Below, piece by piece: positions 26,024-35,756 of a stretch of DNA of 64,000 bases (within the stretch, counting starts at the first letter, position 1; each line of letters opens with the position of its first letter). A program made the translations under genes and the position numbers. Source of the DNA: Pseudomonadota bacterium (GTDB taxonomy: Bacteria; Pseudomonadota; Gammaproteobacteria; Burkholderiales; Gallionellaceae). The stretch spans positions 1-64,000 of the forward strand of contig JAJYLY010000001.1 of NCBI GenBank assembly GCA_021787435.1. Reading direction: 5' to 3'. The notes under the pieces were generated by a model. The model was not told where the DNA came from, did no database searches, and saw nothing but the letters and a program-made list of their open reading frames with translations.

Positions 26024-26757
26024 GACTGCACCTCGGACAATTCAGCAATCCATTTGGTATGTCGTTCCCGCTCAAGAATGATGCTGCGCACGCGCGAGAG
26101 CACGACAGCGGCCGCATAAAGCCAGCAGGCAGCAAGCATCGTGAACATTGCGTGTTGCATTGTGACCTGCATGGAAGTGCCGGAAAATTTGATGGTGGAT
26201 CCCTGATGCAGCGTATTCCACCACTTTACCGAGAAGTAGATGATGGGCACATTCACCGAACCTACGATGGCAAGCAGTGCAGCCGCACGATCGGCACGAC
26301 GCGGATCATCGATCGAGGCATGCAGAGAAATAAAGCCCAGATAAAGAAACAGCAGTATCAGCTCGGATGTCAACCGCGCATCCCACACCCACCAGGTACC
26401 CCACATCGGCTTGCCCCAAAGCGCACCGGTCCATAGCGCAATGAAAGAAAACAGGGCCCCCGTTGGGGCTATCGCGCTCGCCATCATTGCGGAAAGTCTG
26501 GTATTGAATATCAAACCTAGTGCGGCATAACCTGCCATCACCAGATACAGAAACATCGACAGTATCGATGTCGGCACATGGATATAGATGATGCGGTAAA
26601 ACTCGCCCTGGGTCGCATCGGAAGGCGCGACGACAAAGCCAAGATACAAACCCGCCACAAATAAAATGGCAGATGAAACGGCGAACCAGGGTATCAATTT
26701 CCCCGCCAGCGGATAAAACATGGTCGGTGCTGAATATTTAAACCAGTTTATTGCCAT
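26020..26757 (-). CDS. ccmC: Haem delivery protein CcmC
   Basis: 245 residues with six membrane helices. The WWD motif is clear (WGTWWVWDARLTSELILL, about residue 120) with conserved His residues on either side (IYIHVPTSILSMF and NTLHQG). CcmC loads haem onto CcmE. Upstream ccmB ends 15 bp away; downstream it overlaps ccmD. Confidence 0.96.
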   Translation of the reverse strand: MAINWFKYSAPTMFYPLAGKLIPWFAVSSAILFVAGLYLGFVVAPSDATQGEFYRIIYIHVPTSILSMFLYLVMAGYAALGLIFNTRLSAMMASAIAPTGALFSFIALWTGALWGKPMWGTWWVWDARLTSELILLFLYLGFISLHASIDDPRRADRAAALLAIVGSVNVPIIYFSVKWWNTLHQGSTIKFSGTSMQVTMQHAMFTMLAACWLYAAAVVLSRVRSIILERERHTKWIAELSEVQS

Positions 26758-26772
26758 AGAAAATCTCTAAAA

Positions 26773-27450
26773 TCATTCCATCGAAATACGCAACGCCTGC
26801 GCGGCAACCCATGGGGTGAATACTGCAGCCAACACCAGCAATGCCCCCAGCAAAGACAGATGCGAGGAATAGCCCAAGCCATCCGTGACTGCACCCACCG
26901 CGCCCGTGCCGAAAATCAGCACCGGAATGCACAAGGGCAACACCAGCAAGGATAACAACACCCCGCCACCCCGCAACCCAAGGGTTAATGCAGCGCCTAT
27001 CGCACCTATCATGCTCAAAACAGGCGTGCCCAGCAACAAACTCAACATCAGCACACCTACAGCCTTGAGCGGCATGTCAAACTGCAGCCCCAGCACCGGC
27101 GTCATCAGCACCAGTGGCAGGCCTGACACCATCCAGTGCGCAGCCATCTTGCCAAGCACCAGCACCGACAGCGACTGAGGTGCGAGCAGCATTTGCTCTA
27201 GCGTACCATCCAAATAGTCTGCCGAGAACAGCCTGCCCAACGACAACATTGACGCGAGTAAGGCTGATACCCACAATACGCCCGGCGCCATCTTGCGCAA
27301 CATATCCGTCTCAGGCCCGACACCCAGCGGAAACAGACTCACCACCATCACGAAAAAGATCAGCGTGGTCAGTACATCTGCACGGCGCCGCATCGCCAAG
27401 ACCAGATCACGGCGCGCCACCATGATCAGCAACAATAATATTTTATTCAT
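26773..27450 (-). CDS. ccmB: CcmB, membrane subunit of the CcmAB ABC transporter
   Basis: 225 residues with six hydrophobic segments. Tracts match CcmB: FFVMVVSLFPLGVGPE, then LFSADYLDGTLEQMLLAP, and the glycine-rich ALTLGLRGGGVLLSLLVLPL segment. CcmAB uses ATP to release haem-CcmE from CcmC. It overlaps ccmA by 4 bp. Confidence 0.95.
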   Translation of the reverse strand: MNKILLLLIMVARRDLVLAMRRRADVLTTLIFFVMVVSLFPLGVGPETDMLRKMAPGVLWVSALLASMLSLGRLFSADYLDGTLEQMLLAPQSLSVLVLGKMAAHWMVSGLPLVLMTPVLGLQFDMPLKAVGVLMLSLLLGTPVLSMIGAIGAALTLGLRGGGVLLSLLVLPLCIPVLIFGTGAVGAVTDGLGYSSHLSLLGALLVLAAVFTPWVAAQALRISME

Positions 27451-28061
27451 GACAGCGACAAGCTGCGCATTTCAACGCCTGCGACTTTCAACGGCTGATG
27501 CGTGGTAAAAATCACCATGCCCTGCTTTGCAAGATGCTCGTCAAGCAGTTCTTCAATCAGCGCCACAGCGTTGACATCCAATGCAGCCAAAGGTTCATCC
27601 AGTATCCAGAGCACCGCATCGCTGACCAGCAGCCTTGCCAGCGCCACGCGGCGACGCTGCCCCTGCGAAAGTACCTTGACTGGTAGACGCTCCCTCCCTT
27701 TCAGCCCCATGCGGCGCAGTGCGGCTATCGCATCCGACTCGTTCAGCTTGATGCCGGACAATCCTGCCGAGATGCGCAGATTCTCCAGCGCGCTCAACTC
27801 GTCCTTGATCGCATTCAAATGCCCCAAATACAGCACCCTGGCAAAATAGTCCTCGGCCAGGTCACGCACGTCAACGCCCTGCCAGGCAATCTTTCCTTCA
27901 TCGGGTTGAATGAAGCCGCACAGGGTGCGCAAAAGACTGGTCTTGCCGCTGCCATTCGCACCCTGAATCTGCATAACCTGACCGGAATGAAGCGCAAAGC
28001 TTAATCCTGCAAACAGCCGATGGTCACCGCGACTACAAGCTAAGTTGCTGACTTCCAGCAT
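27447..28061 (-). CDS. ccmA: CcmA, ATP-binding subunit of the cytochrome c maturation ABC transporter
   Basis: 204 residues from ATG 28061, the family length; the frame is open 33 codons further upstream but MLEVSNLAC is the normal start. Walker [13 protein letters not shown], signature [13 protein letters not shown], Walker [13 protein letters not shown], followed by the switch His (FTTHQPL). First gene of the nine-gene ccm operon, divergent from fabI. Confidence 0.95.
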   Translation of the reverse strand: MLEVSNLACSRGDHRLFAGLSFALHSGQVMQIQGANGSGKTSLLRTLCGFIQPDEGKIAWQGVDVRDLAEDYFARVLYLGHLNAIKDELSALENLRISAGLSGIKLNESDAIAALRRMGLKGRERLPVKVLSQGQRRRVALARLLVSDAVLWILDEPLAALDVNAVALIEELLDEHLAKQGMVIFTTHQPLKVAGVEMRSLSLS

Positions 28062-28091
28062 GAAGACAAACCTGAAATTGACAAGCTTGGG

Positions 28092-28132
28092 ATTATATAC
28101 GATAGACTCCACGCTTTGCGCAGCTTTATAAT
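28092..28132. promoter_or_regulatory. Divergent promoter region for ccm operon and fabI
   Basis: The 99-bp gap between ccmA and fabI has a TATAAT on each strand: 28097-28092 (minus, towards ccm) and 28127-28132 (plus, towards fabI). Neither has a strong -35 at 17 bp. A consensus TTGACA at 28078-28083 faces fabI, but its spacing to an acceptable -10 is poor. Transcription start points are inferred only. Confidence 0.55.
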
Positions 28133-28160
28133 CGCCGCCAACAATTTCAAAGGGTCGCAT

Positions 28161-28949
28161 ATGGGATTTCTAGCCGACAAACGCATATTGATCACAGGCA
28201 TGATCAGCAACCGCTCAATCGCCTACGGCATCGCACAAGCCATGCGCCGCGAAGGCGCAGAACTCGCGTTCACCTACCAGGGCGAACGCGTTCGAGGCCG
28301 TGTCATAGAACTTGCCCACCACTTTGACAGCGAGCTGGTTTTTCCATGCGATGTCGCCTCTGACGATGAAATCAATCAGCTGTTTGTCGACTTGAAATCA
28401 CACTGGGATGGCTTTGACGGCTTTGTGCATGCCATCGCTTATGCGCCGCACGAAGCGCTGGACGGCGAATTTCTGGACGGTTTCAGCCGCGAGGCATTCC
28501 GCATCGCGCACGACATCAGCGCATACAGTTTTCCGGCCATGGCCAAGGCAGCGTTGCCGATGATGGAGGGACGCCGCGCAGCTCTGCTGACCTTGAGCTA
28601 TCTGGGCGCCGTGCGCACCATGCCGCACTACAATGTAATGGGGCTTGCCAAAGCCAGCTTGGAAGCGGCCGTGCGATATCTTGCGATGCAACTGGGCGCG
28701 AAAGGCATCCGCGTGAATGCCATATCAGCTGGACCCATCCGCACGCTGGCGGCAGCCGGCATTGCCGACTTCAATAAACTTTTGGGATTCATCGAGCAGC
28801 ATGCCCCGTTGAAACGCAATGTCACTGCCGAGGAAGTCGGCAATGCGGCGGCCTTTCTGTGCAGCGATCTGGCCAGCGCCATCACCGGCGAAATCACTTA
28901 TGTGGATGGCGGATTCAATACCACCTCGCTAGGTGCAACCGGAGCCTAA
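28161..28949 (+). CDS. fabI: Enoyl-[acyl-carrier-protein] reductase (NADH) FabI
   Basis: 262 residues from ATG 28161; the frame extends upstream to 28116, but [14 protein letters not shown] is the FabI start. Short-chain dehydrogenase fold with the FabI-specific nucleotide loop ([15 protein letters not shown]), the catalytic Tyr-x6-Lys pair in [13 protein letters not shown], and [13 protein letters not shown]. It carries out the last reduction of each elongation cycle in fatty-acid synthesis. Triclosan-type inhibitors act on this enzyme. The gene is monocistronic by position. Confidence 0.96.
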   Translation: MGFLADKRILITGMISNRSIAYGIAQAMRREGAELAFTYQGERVRGRVIELAHHFDSELVFPCDVASDDEINQLFVDLKSHWDGFDGFVHAIAYAPHEALDGEFLDGFSREAFRIAHDISAYSFPAMAKAALPMMEGRRAALLTLSYLGAVRTMPHYNVMGLAKASLEAAVRYLAMQLGAKGIRVNAISAGPIRTLAAAGIADFNKLLGFIEQHAPLKRNVTAEEVGNAAAFLCSDLASAITGEITYVDGGFNTTSLGATGA

Positions 28950-29125
28950 CTGGATCAATGGTATTTAAGCAAACACAGCTTTGGGAAAGTCCGATTTTGA
29001 AATCATCGGGGTTGATTCATAAATCTGAAACAAACTTGCACCATAATCGTTTGCTGATGAAGTCAAAACGGAAAGTGATTCAAGACGCCCTCCCCCGTCA
29101 CATCTTTCCTGTTTTCATCTTTAAT

Positions 29126-29152
29126 GGGCATCCCTTTGGATGCCCTTTTTTT
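29126..29152 (+). terminator. Rho-independent terminator 180 bp downstream of fabI
   Basis: Perfect stem GGGCATCC / GGATGCCC (29126-29133 and 29138-29145), 4-nt loop, then seven T. It sits 24 bp before the phospholipase gene. It could end fabI mRNA or a separate small transcript from the 28950-29125 gap. Confidence 0.88.
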
Positions 29153-29175
29153 ATTATGCCGAAACTTGAACTGCC

Positions 29176-30720
29176 ATGATCAGACGCCTCTTCCTTAGCA
29201 TATGGATGCTCGCTGTCCTGAGCGGATGCGCATCGCTTCCACCGGGTGCCAACTATCCCAAGACAATATCCGCAGCCCTGCCCGATCCAGACACGACCCG
29301 CCTCGGCAGCCAGTTCGATGCAGCCGCGCGGGCGCATGCGGACAATTCCGGGTTTCGCATCATTCCGGCCGGCGTTGACGGATTCCTGATTCGTATGCAG
29401 ATGATCAATGCAGCACAGAAGACACTGGATCTCCAATATTTTATTTTCCGCGGAGATCATACAGGCCAGTTGCTGACCGATGCCGTGCTACGCGCAGCCG
29501 ACCGCGGAGTACGCGTCCGCATTCTGCTCGATGACGGCGAAACCCAGCCGGGCGATGAGCAGATCACAAGACTTGCGGCATATCCTTCCGTCGAGATTCG
29601 GATATTCAACCCTTTTGCATACCGCGGCCACAGCACCCTGCTCAGGGCTGCCGAATTCACGCTCAATGAGTCCCGGCTCGACTACAGGATGCACAACAAA
29701 CTGCTCGTCGTGGACAATGCCATCGCGCTGATAGGCGGGCGTAATATCGGCGACCAATACTTTCAGGTCGATCCAACTTCCCAGTTTGCCGATGACGATG
29801 TGTTTGCGGCAGGACCCATCGTTCCGAAACTCTCTGCAAGCTTTGATGAGTTCTGGAATGCCGACCTGTCGATTCCGATAGAAGCACTGGCAGTATCACC
29901 CGAAACTCCGAAGCTAGAAAAACACACAGCACTGGAAAAGGAAGCAGATTACATGAAGCGCGTTGCAAGCGGCGAACCCTTTAACGGCATACTTTCTGGC
30001 CGTCTGCCGCTGACATGGGCGCACGCCCAGTTGGCGTACGACAGCCCCAACAAGAAAGAAGTGGAAAGCGGCAAGCTGACAGGCAGCCTGATGAACCGTG
30101 ACGTGGCTGGTGCCGCCCTCAAGGTGAAACATGAGTTGCTGATGGTCACACCCTTTCTGATACCGGGTAAGGAAGGCATGCAGCTGATCCAAGACCTGCG
30201 CGAACGCAAAGTTCGGATTCGCATCCTGACGAGCTCACTTGATTCATCTACGGTATTGCTGGCACAGGCTGGTTACATGCATTACCGGATACCCCTACTC
30301 GAGGACGGCGTGGAACTCTATGAAATCCGCTCTCTGCTGGGCGACAACCGTGGCAGCGGCGAGACGAAGACTTTATTACATTATGGCAATTATTCCCTGC
30401 ATGCGAAACTATTCGTGTTTGACCGCAAGCGCGTATTCATCGGCTCAATGAATTTTGACCAACGTTCCATGCATCTTAATACCGAGATCGGCCTGATCAT
30501 CGATTCTGCGCAGCTTGCCAGACAGATTGCCGCTCGATTCGATGCGATGACGCAGCCTGACAATGCTTACCAGTTAATGCTGGACAAACACAAAAAGCTG
30601 ATGTGGCGCACACGGGAAAACGGAAAATACGTCGAATATTTCACGGAACCTGCAAAGAGCGACTGGCAGAGAGTCGAGGCCAATGCCTTGTCGCTGCTGC
30701 CAGTGGACGATGAACTGTAG
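29176..30720 (+). CDS. Phospholipase D-family lipoprotein, ClsC-like cardiolipin synthase
   Basis: 514 residues. Lipobox LSGC (Cys near residue 18) after a short signal peptide. Two HKD motifs: MHNKLLVVDNAIALIGGRN (about residue 174) and LHAKLFVFDRKRVFIGSMN (about residue 412), each H-x-K-x4-D, with a FDxxS-like tract after the second. Size and lipoprotein start match the periplasm-facing ClsC/YmdC group, which makes cardiolipin from phosphatidylglycerol and phosphatidylethanolamine. Other PLD-type activities are possible. The gene lies alone between a terminator and a 250-bp non-coding gap. Confidence 0.88.
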   Translation: MIRRLFLSIWMLAVLSGCASLPPGANYPKTISAALPDPDTTRLGSQFDAAARAHADNSGFRIIPAGVDGFLIRMQMINAAQKTLDLQYFIFRGDHTGQLLTDAVLRAADRGVRVRILLDDGETQPGDEQITRLAAYPSVEIRIFNPFAYRGHSTLLRAAEFTLNESRLDYRMHNKLLVVDNAIALIGGRNIGDQYFQVDPTSQFADDDVFAAGPIVPKLSASFDEFWNADLSIPIEALAVSPETPKLEKHTALEKEADYMKRVASGEPFNGILSGRLPLTWAHAQLAYDSPNKKEVESGKLTGSLMNRDVAGAALKVKHELLMVTPFLIPGKEGMQLIQDLRERKVRIRILTSSLDSSTVLLAQAGYMHYRIPLLEDGVELYEIRSLLGDNRGSGETKTLLHYGNYSLHAKLFVFDRKRVFIGSMNFDQRSMHLNTEIGLIIDSAQLARQIAARFDAMTQPDNAYQLMLDKHKKLMWRTRENGKYVEYFTEPAKSDWQRVEANALSLLPVDDEL

Positions 30721-30973
30721 CACTTGCCATGCCCATGAATGAACTTTGCAAAAGGATTAAGCAAGTACCCTTGTCCCGTATTGCAAGATAAAACTTTGCC
30801 CACTCGACTATCGCCTCGTCCAGATCTCTGGGTTTAAGTCATAGCAGATAAAGCTGAGCGGCTGTCAGCAGCGCTTCCATGCCACCTGTTCCGTTCAAAG
30901 CAACAGACCTTCGACTAGTCAACCCAGTGCAATTTTCCATGCAAGGTTATCAAAGCCCGCCTCAAAACCACAA
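30721..30973. other. Gap between convergent genes, possible gene remnant
   Basis: On the minus strand a frame with an AGGTGG site before ATG 30881 reads MEALLTAAQLYLL, meets a TGA, and continues LKPRDLDEAIVEWAKFY before running into antisense of the upstream gene. This could be a decayed small gene or chance. No terminator is obvious for either neighbour. Confidence 0.3.
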
Positions 30974-31549
30974 TCACGGCGAGTTCAATCGGACAGGCTT
31001 GAAGCTTCTGCGATGCACGGCGCTTGCGCCGTGCTCGCGCAATGCAGCGATATGCGACGCAGTAGGATAACCTTTGTGGATCGCGAATCCATATTGCGGA
31101 TATTGCTCGTGCAACTCCTGCATCAACGCATCCCGGGAAGTTTTTGCTAGGATGGAGGCGGCAGAAATGGCAGCAACCTTGCTATCCCCTTTCACGACAG
31201 CCTGGCTTGGGATGTCGGTTTCTGGACAGTAAAGACCGTCCACCAACACAAGCGTTGGTACCGGATGTAACGCCAGCACAGCGCGTTTCATTGCAAGCAG
31301 TGTGGCTTGCAGGATATTCAGGCGATCTATCTCTTCAACCGATGCATAAGCCACGGCCCACGCCAGCGCACACTCCTTGATCATGGGAGCCAGTTTTTCG
31401 CGTTGCCGTTCGGTTAGTTTCTTGGAATCATTTAAACCCGTAACTGGGCGAGCCTCATCAAGGATCACTGCCGCAGCACACACGGGCCCTGCCAATGGTC
31501 CGCGCCCCGCTTCATCCACGCCGCAGATCAAGACACTTGTCAGGTTCAT
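30974..31549 (-). CDS. rnhB: Ribonuclease HII
   Basis: 191 residues from ATG 31549, chosen because GGAG lies 6 nt upstream; the frame runs 12 codons further. Catalytic residues: [12 protein letters not shown] (Asp, Glu), an Asp in LVDGLYCP, and [21 protein letters not shown] with the second Asp. It removes ribonucleotides from RNA-DNA hybrids. Last gene of the rpsB-to-rnhB series, in the common lpxB-rnhB order, but separated from lpxB by a 228-bp gap that holds an inverted-repeat element. Confidence 0.95.
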   Translation of the reverse strand: MNLTSVLICGVDEAGRGPLAGPVCAAAVILDEARPVTGLNDSKKLTERQREKLAPMIKECALAWAVAYASVEEIDRLNILQATLLAMKRAVLALHPVPTLVLVDGLYCPETDIPSQAVVKGDSKVAAISAASILAKTSRDALMQELHEQYPQYGFAIHKGYPTASHIAALREHGASAVHRRSFKPVRLNSP

Positions 31550-31582
31550 TGTCATCTCCAAAAATGGAACCAAAAACCATTT

Positions 31583-31730
31583 CACGCTGAGGCGCGAAGA
31601 AAATTAACAACCTGATCTTAAAAGACAAAAAAACTTGGTATCTTCTATTATAAAAACATATCATCTCTTTTGATTTTATTATGATTTTATATTTATTTTG
31701 GTTTTCTCCGCGCCTCTGCGTCTCCGCGTG
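31583..31730. repeat. Intergenic inverted-repeat element between rnhB and lpxB
   Basis: Outer arms near 31583-31603 (CACGCTGAGGCGCGAAGAAA) and 31702-31721 are about 17/20 complementary. Between them lies a very AT-rich centre. The right arm (CTCCGCGCCTCTGCGTCTCC) belongs to a type of intergenic repeat I have seen in many environmental bacteria. No coding capacity. Confidence 0.7.
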
Positions 31731-31777
31731 ATGCGGTTTCTTAATCAACTTGCAAAGCCAATATATTGTTTCCAGCT

Positions 31778-32923
31778 TCATGCGGATGGCAAATAGGACA
31801 GAACGGCATCCGCCGCCTTTTGTGCAGTGTTCTGCCGCAAGGTTTTGTGCAATTCACCGAAGATCACCTCGAGTTCAGCCACCGCATTCTGATCATTCAG
31901 CAAGTTGAGCAACGCCTGCGCCAAGTTCCTTGGCGTCGCATCCTCCTGCATCAGCTCTGGCACGACAAAGCGGCCAAGCAATATGTTGGGCAGGCCGAAA
32001 TAGGGCAGATAGCTTTTTCGCCTCATGATTCGCCAGGTCAACGCATTCAGGCGATAGGTAATGACCATGGGGCGCTTTAACAGGGCGCATTCGAGGGTCG
32101 CAGTGCCCGATGCGACCAGAACGATGTCAGCCGCCGTCATCGCATCCTGCGCATGTCCGAACAACAGCGAGAATGGCATATCTTCCGCCTTGCAGTCGTA
32201 TATCGCGTGCTCGAAGATCGTTCGCGTCTCACGGCTGGCCAGCGGCACCAGAAACCGCGCATCGGGCATATTTTGCAAGATAACCCTAGCCGTTTCAATG
32301 TACAGCGCGGCAAGTTTCCTGACTTCGGACTGCCGACTTCCGGGCAGGAATGCAAACACCTTTGCCTTCAACGGGATGCGCATCATCTCGCGCATTGCGG
32401 CACGATCAGGATATTCCGGCAACATGTCCGCAAACGGATGTCCGACATAGCTCACAGGCACGCCCGCATGCTGATATATTTCGGGTTCATGCGGAAACAG
32501 CGCCAGCATGTGTGTCACTGCATCCCTGATCATTTTGATTCGCTCGCCGCGCCATGCCCATATCGACGGACTGACGTAGTGTATAGTAGGAATGCCGTTT
32601 CGTTTGAGTTTATGCTCCAGACCAAAATTGAAATCCGGCGCATCCACCCCGATGAACAGCGCAGGCCGATTGGCCAGAAAATGCTTTTTCAGTTTGCGGC
32701 GTATGCCAGATATCTCCTGATAATGGCGCAGCACTTCGACATAGCCGAACACGGCGAGTTTTTCCATCGGAAATAACACCCGCATGCCGACAGACTGCAT
32801 CTTAGGCCCGCCGATCCCGACAAATTCCACATCTGGGCGCACTTGCCTTATCGCCGCCATCAAGTGACTGGCAAGCAAATCGCCCGATGCTTCGCCCGCA
32901 ACGATACCGATTACCTGTGCCAT
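31778..32923 (-). CDS. lpxB: Lipid-A-disaccharide synthase
   Basis: 381 residues. N-terminal VAGEASGDLLASHLM, then FVGIGGPKMQSVGM, PFADMLPEYPDR, FLPGSRQSEV and ASGTATLECALLKRPMVITY, which are family blocks. It joins UDP-diacylglucosamine and lipid X into the disaccharide precursor of lipid A, as a peripheral inner-membrane enzyme. It follows lpxA by 6 bp. Confidence 0.96.
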   Translation of the reverse strand: MAQVIGIVAGEASGDLLASHLMAAIRQVRPDVEFVGIGGPKMQSVGMRVLFPMEKLAVFGYVEVLRHYQEISGIRRKLKKHFLANRPALFIGVDAPDFNFGLEHKLKRNGIPTIHYVSPSIWAWRGERIKMIRDAVTHMLALFPHEPEIYQHAGVPVSYVGHPFADMLPEYPDRAAMREMMRIPLKAKVFAFLPGSRQSEVRKLAALYIETARVILQNMPDARFLVPLASRETRTIFEHAIYDCKAEDMPFSLLFGHAQDAMTAADIVLVASGTATLECALLKRPMVITYRLNALTWRIMRRKSYLPYFGLPNILLGRFVVPELMQEDATPRNLAQALLNLLNDQNAVAELEVIFGELHKTLRQNTAQKAADAVLSYLPSA

Positions 32924-32929
32924 AGAAGC

Positions 32930-33700
32930 TTAGCGGATGATGCCGCGCGTTGCAGCGGCCAAGAAGTCCACCAGTAATTGCAACTCAGGACACTCTGCCA
33001 CCTGGCCCTGAATTGCTTCTTTGGCGTCTTCCAGTGCGAGACCGGATTTATACAGCGTCTTGTATGCCCGTTTGATCGCCATGATGGAATCGCTGGAAAA
33101 GCCGCGCCGCTTGATCCCCTCGGAGTTGATGCCATGAACGGTGGCCGGATTGCCCGCAGATGTCACGAAAGGCGGCAAATCCTGAGCCAGACGCGTCTGG
33201 AATCCGGTCATCGCATGGGCCCCGATGCGCACAAACTGATGCACGCCAGACAACCCGCCCAGAAATGCCCAGTCTCCGACATGTACATGACCGCCCAGGG
33301 TTACCCCGTTTGCCATGATGGTGTGGTTGCCGACCTGGCAGTCATGGGCCAGATGCACATAGGCCATGATCCAGTTGTGATTGCCAAGACGCGTCACGCC
33401 AGCATCCTGTATAGTACCTATATTGAAAGTGCAGAATTCGCGTATGGTATTGTGGTCACCGATTTCAAGGCGGGTCGGCTCATTCGCATATTTCTTGTCC
33501 TGGGGTATTTCCCCCAGCGAGCAGAACTGAAAGATGCGGTTGTGCGAACCGATGCGGGTATGTCCGTCTATCACCACATGTGGGCCTATCACAGTGCCGG
33601 CACCTACCTCGACATGTTCGCCGATGATGGAATAAGCCCCCACCGAGATATGCTCGGCAAGTTTGGCATTGGAATGAACGATTGCAGTCGGGTGTATCAT
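32930..33700 (-). CDS. lpxA: UDP-N-acetylglucosamine acyltransferase
   Basis: 256 residues from ATG 33700 (the frame is open to 33724). Left-handed beta-helix hexapeptide repeats across residues 1-190 and the catalytic His in YVHLAHDCQVGNHT. C-terminal helical domain (SSDSIMAIKRAYKTLYKSG). First step of lipid A biosynthesis. The ATG shares its position with the fabZ stop. Confidence 0.96.
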   Translation of the reverse strand: MIHPTAIVHSNAKLAEHISVGAYSIIGEHVEVGAGTVIGPHVVIDGHTRIGSHNRIFQFCSLGEIPQDKKYANEPTRLEIGDHNTIREFCTFNIGTIQDAGVTRLGNHNWIMAYVHLAHDCQVGNHTIMANGVTLGGHVHVGDWAFLGGLSGVHQFVRIGAHAMTGFQTRLAQDLPPFVTSAGNPATVHGINSEGIKRRGFSSDSIMAIKRAYKTLYKSGLALEDAKEAIQGQVAECPELQLLVDFLAAATRGIIR

Positions 33701-34170
33701 CAGTCCACCGTTTTGACCGTGCACATCAATTCAGCTTCTGCCACCAGTTGCCCGTCTACTTCGGCCTTTGCCTTGAACTTGTATACGCCGCGCATGCTGC
33801 GTATCAGCTCCGCCCTGATGATCAACTGATCGCCCGGCGAAACAGGTCTTTTGAAGCGCGCACCATCGATGCCCGCAAAGTAATACACGGATTTCTCATC
33901 CAGCTTGTTTTCCATGCTCTGGAACGACAGCAATGCTGCCGTTTGCGCCATGGCTTCTATGATCAGCACACCTGGCATCACCGGATGATGCGGGTAGTGC
34001 CCAGGAAAAAAAGGTTCGTTGATGGTGACATTTTTAAGCGCAACGATCTGCTTGCCGGGCTCAAGCGACAGCACCCTGTCCACCAACAGAAATGGATAGC
34101 GGTGCGGCAGATTTTCGAGGATGGCATGGATGTCCATCAGTGGCCCAGACGATGGTATTTGCGTATTCAT
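33700..34170 (-). CDS. fabZ: 3-hydroxyacyl-[acyl-carrier-protein] dehydratase FabZ
   Basis: 156 residues from ATG 34170; ATG 34137 ([17 protein letters not shown]) is the core start. Hot-dog fold with the catalytic His in [19 protein letters not shown] and the Glu of IEAMAQ. Dehydrates beta-hydroxyacyl-ACP; in this position it supplies acyl chains between lpxD and lpxA, the standard order. Confidence 0.96.
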   Translation of the reverse strand: MNTQIPSSGPLMDIHAILENLPHRYPFLLVDRVLSLEPGKQIVALKNVTINEPFFPGHYPHHPVMPGVLIIEAMAQTAALLSFQSMENKLDEKSVYYFAGIDGARFKRPVSPGDQLIIRAELIRSMRGVYKFKAKAEVDGQLVAEAELMCTVKTVD

Positions 34171-35204
34171 CAGTTGTTATCCTTTAACGATTCCTGTTTT
34201 GACTGTTCCAGTTTTTTGATGCGCCGGTTCATCTCGTCAAGATGCCGCAGATGCACCGCATTCTTTCGCCAGTCTTCCATTTTTCCAAACGGAAAGATCG
34301 CGGCATAGGAACCGGCTTCATGTATGGATTTTCCGATCAGCGTGAATGAAGCGATCATCACATCGTCAGCGATTTCCAAATGTCCCAGTATCCCAGCACT
34401 CCCGCCTATCTGGCAACGCTTCCCTATCGTCGTGCTGCCGGCGATGCCGACACACCCTGCAATCGCAGTGTGCGCGCCGATCTTCACGTTATGCGCAATC
34501 TGAATCTGATTGTCCAGTTTCACGCCATCTTCGATCAACGTATCATCCAGCGCGCCTCTGTCTATCGTGGTGTTTGCGCCAATCTCGACATCGTTGCCGA
34601 TAACAACCCGGCCGATCTGTGGAATCTTGATCCAGCGCCCCTCTTCCATCGCAAAGCCAAAGCCATCTGCACCGATCACCGCGCCGGAATGGGCGATCAG
34701 ATTGTCCCCCAGCACGCAATCGTGGTAGACCACCACGCGCGGATACAAACGCACGCCAGCGCCTATCGTCACGTTATCGCCTATGAAACAGCCCTCACCG
34801 ATGACCGACTGGGCGCCAATCACGACACCCTGACCGATGACCGCCATCGCAGCGATGGTGGCAGTCGGATCAAGCAGCGCACCTTGGCCTACGACGGCAT
34901 GAGGATGCACGCCAGGAACAGCCTTGGGCAGCGGATTCAAAAGCGCCGAGACTTTGGCAAAATAGGCATAGGGATTGGATGAAACAATGCGCGGCAAACC
35001 GGTCGCATCAGCATCTGCTTCGTTCAATATCACGGCACCCGCCCTAGTGTCGGAAAGTTTGCTTCTATACTTGCTGTTGGCCAGGAAACTGATCTCATCA
35101 GAACCGGCCTGCTCTAGCGTGGCTACCTGAGCGATTTCAATTTCTGCATCACCCAGTACGCGTCCGCCCAAACTCGCCGCAATTTGTGCCAGTGTATAAG
35201 CCAC
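34170..35204 (-). CDS. lpxD: UDP-3-O-acylglucosamine N-acyltransferase
   Basis: 344 residues. N-terminal uridine-binding domain (residues 1-100), then hexapeptide repeats ([15 protein letters not shown] and on), the catalytic His in [15 protein letters not shown] and a C-terminal helix extension ([16 protein letters not shown]). Third step of lipid A synthesis. It overlaps skp and fabZ by 1 bp on each side, so translation is tightly coupled. Confidence 0.96.
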   Translation of the reverse strand: MAYTLAQIAASLGGRVLGDAEIEIAQVATLEQAGSDEISFLANSKYRSKLSDTRAGAVILNEADADATGLPRIVSSNPYAYFAKVSALLNPLPKAVPGVHPHAVVGQGALLDPTATIAAMAVIGQGVVIGAQSVIGEGCFIGDNVTIGAGVRLYPRVVVYHDCVLGDNLIAHSGAVIGADGFGFAMEEGRWIKIPQIGRVVIGNDVEIGANTTIDRGALDDTLIEDGVKLDNQIQIAHNVKIGAHTAIAGCVGIAGSTTIGKRCQIGGSAGILGHLEIADDVMIASFTLIGKSIHEAGSYAAIFPFGKMEDWRKNAVHLRHLDEMNRRIKKLEQSKQESLKDNN

Positions 35205-35713
35205 TATTTGCTGTCTGTCTTGTCTGAGGCGAGACTCTTGATCACCTTGTCAGTGATGTCGATCTTTGGGTTGCGATACACCGCCTCCTGCAGGATCAGG
35301 TCGTATTTCTCGGATTCTGCAATGGCCTGTATCGCCTTGTTGGCACGTTCCAGCACCACCGCCAGCTCCTCGTTCTTGCGCAGACTCAAGTCTTCACGAA
35401 ACTCCCGCTGCAGGCGTTGCAGATTGACATTCAACGCATTCAGCTCGCGCTCCTTGTTTCTCCTGTCTACCTCGCTCAATCCGCCCGCATCCTTGTCCAG
35501 CAAGAGCTGCAAGTCTTTGGCCTGCTTCATTTCCTTCTTGATCTCCTGATCCCGCCCGGAAAACTCTTTTTCGATTTTCTTCTCTGCGGCAATCGCAGGA
35601 ACCGACTCTCGCAGGATGCGTTCAGTATCAACCACACCCACCTTGAAATCACCGGCCAACGCGGATCCCGCGCACAGCAGGCCCGCAAACAACATATAAA
35701 AAATTTTCTTCAT
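35204..35713 (-). CDS. skp: Periplasmic chaperone Skp/OmpH
   Basis: 169 residues from ATG 35713; the frame is open upstream to 35815. Signal peptide MKKIFYMLFAGLLCAGSALA, then a short strand FKVGVVDTERIL and two long coiled helices rich in Glu, Lys and Gln (residues about 45-125), and the closing YDLILQEAVYRNPKIDITDKV tract in shortened view. It carries unfolded outer-membrane proteins to BamA, whose gene lies directly upstream. Confidence 0.94.
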   Translation of the reverse strand: MKKIFYMLFAGLLCAGSALAGDFKVGVVDTERILRESVPAIAAEKKIEKEFSGRDQEIKKEMKQAKDLQLLLDKDAGGLSEVDRRNKERELNALNVNLQRLQREFREDLSLRKNEELAVVLERANKAIQAIAESEKYDLILQEAVYRNPKIDITDKVIKSLASDKTDSK

Positions 35714-35756
35714 CGCTATCACCTCTTTTATCATAGCCATCAAATTCATACAGGCA

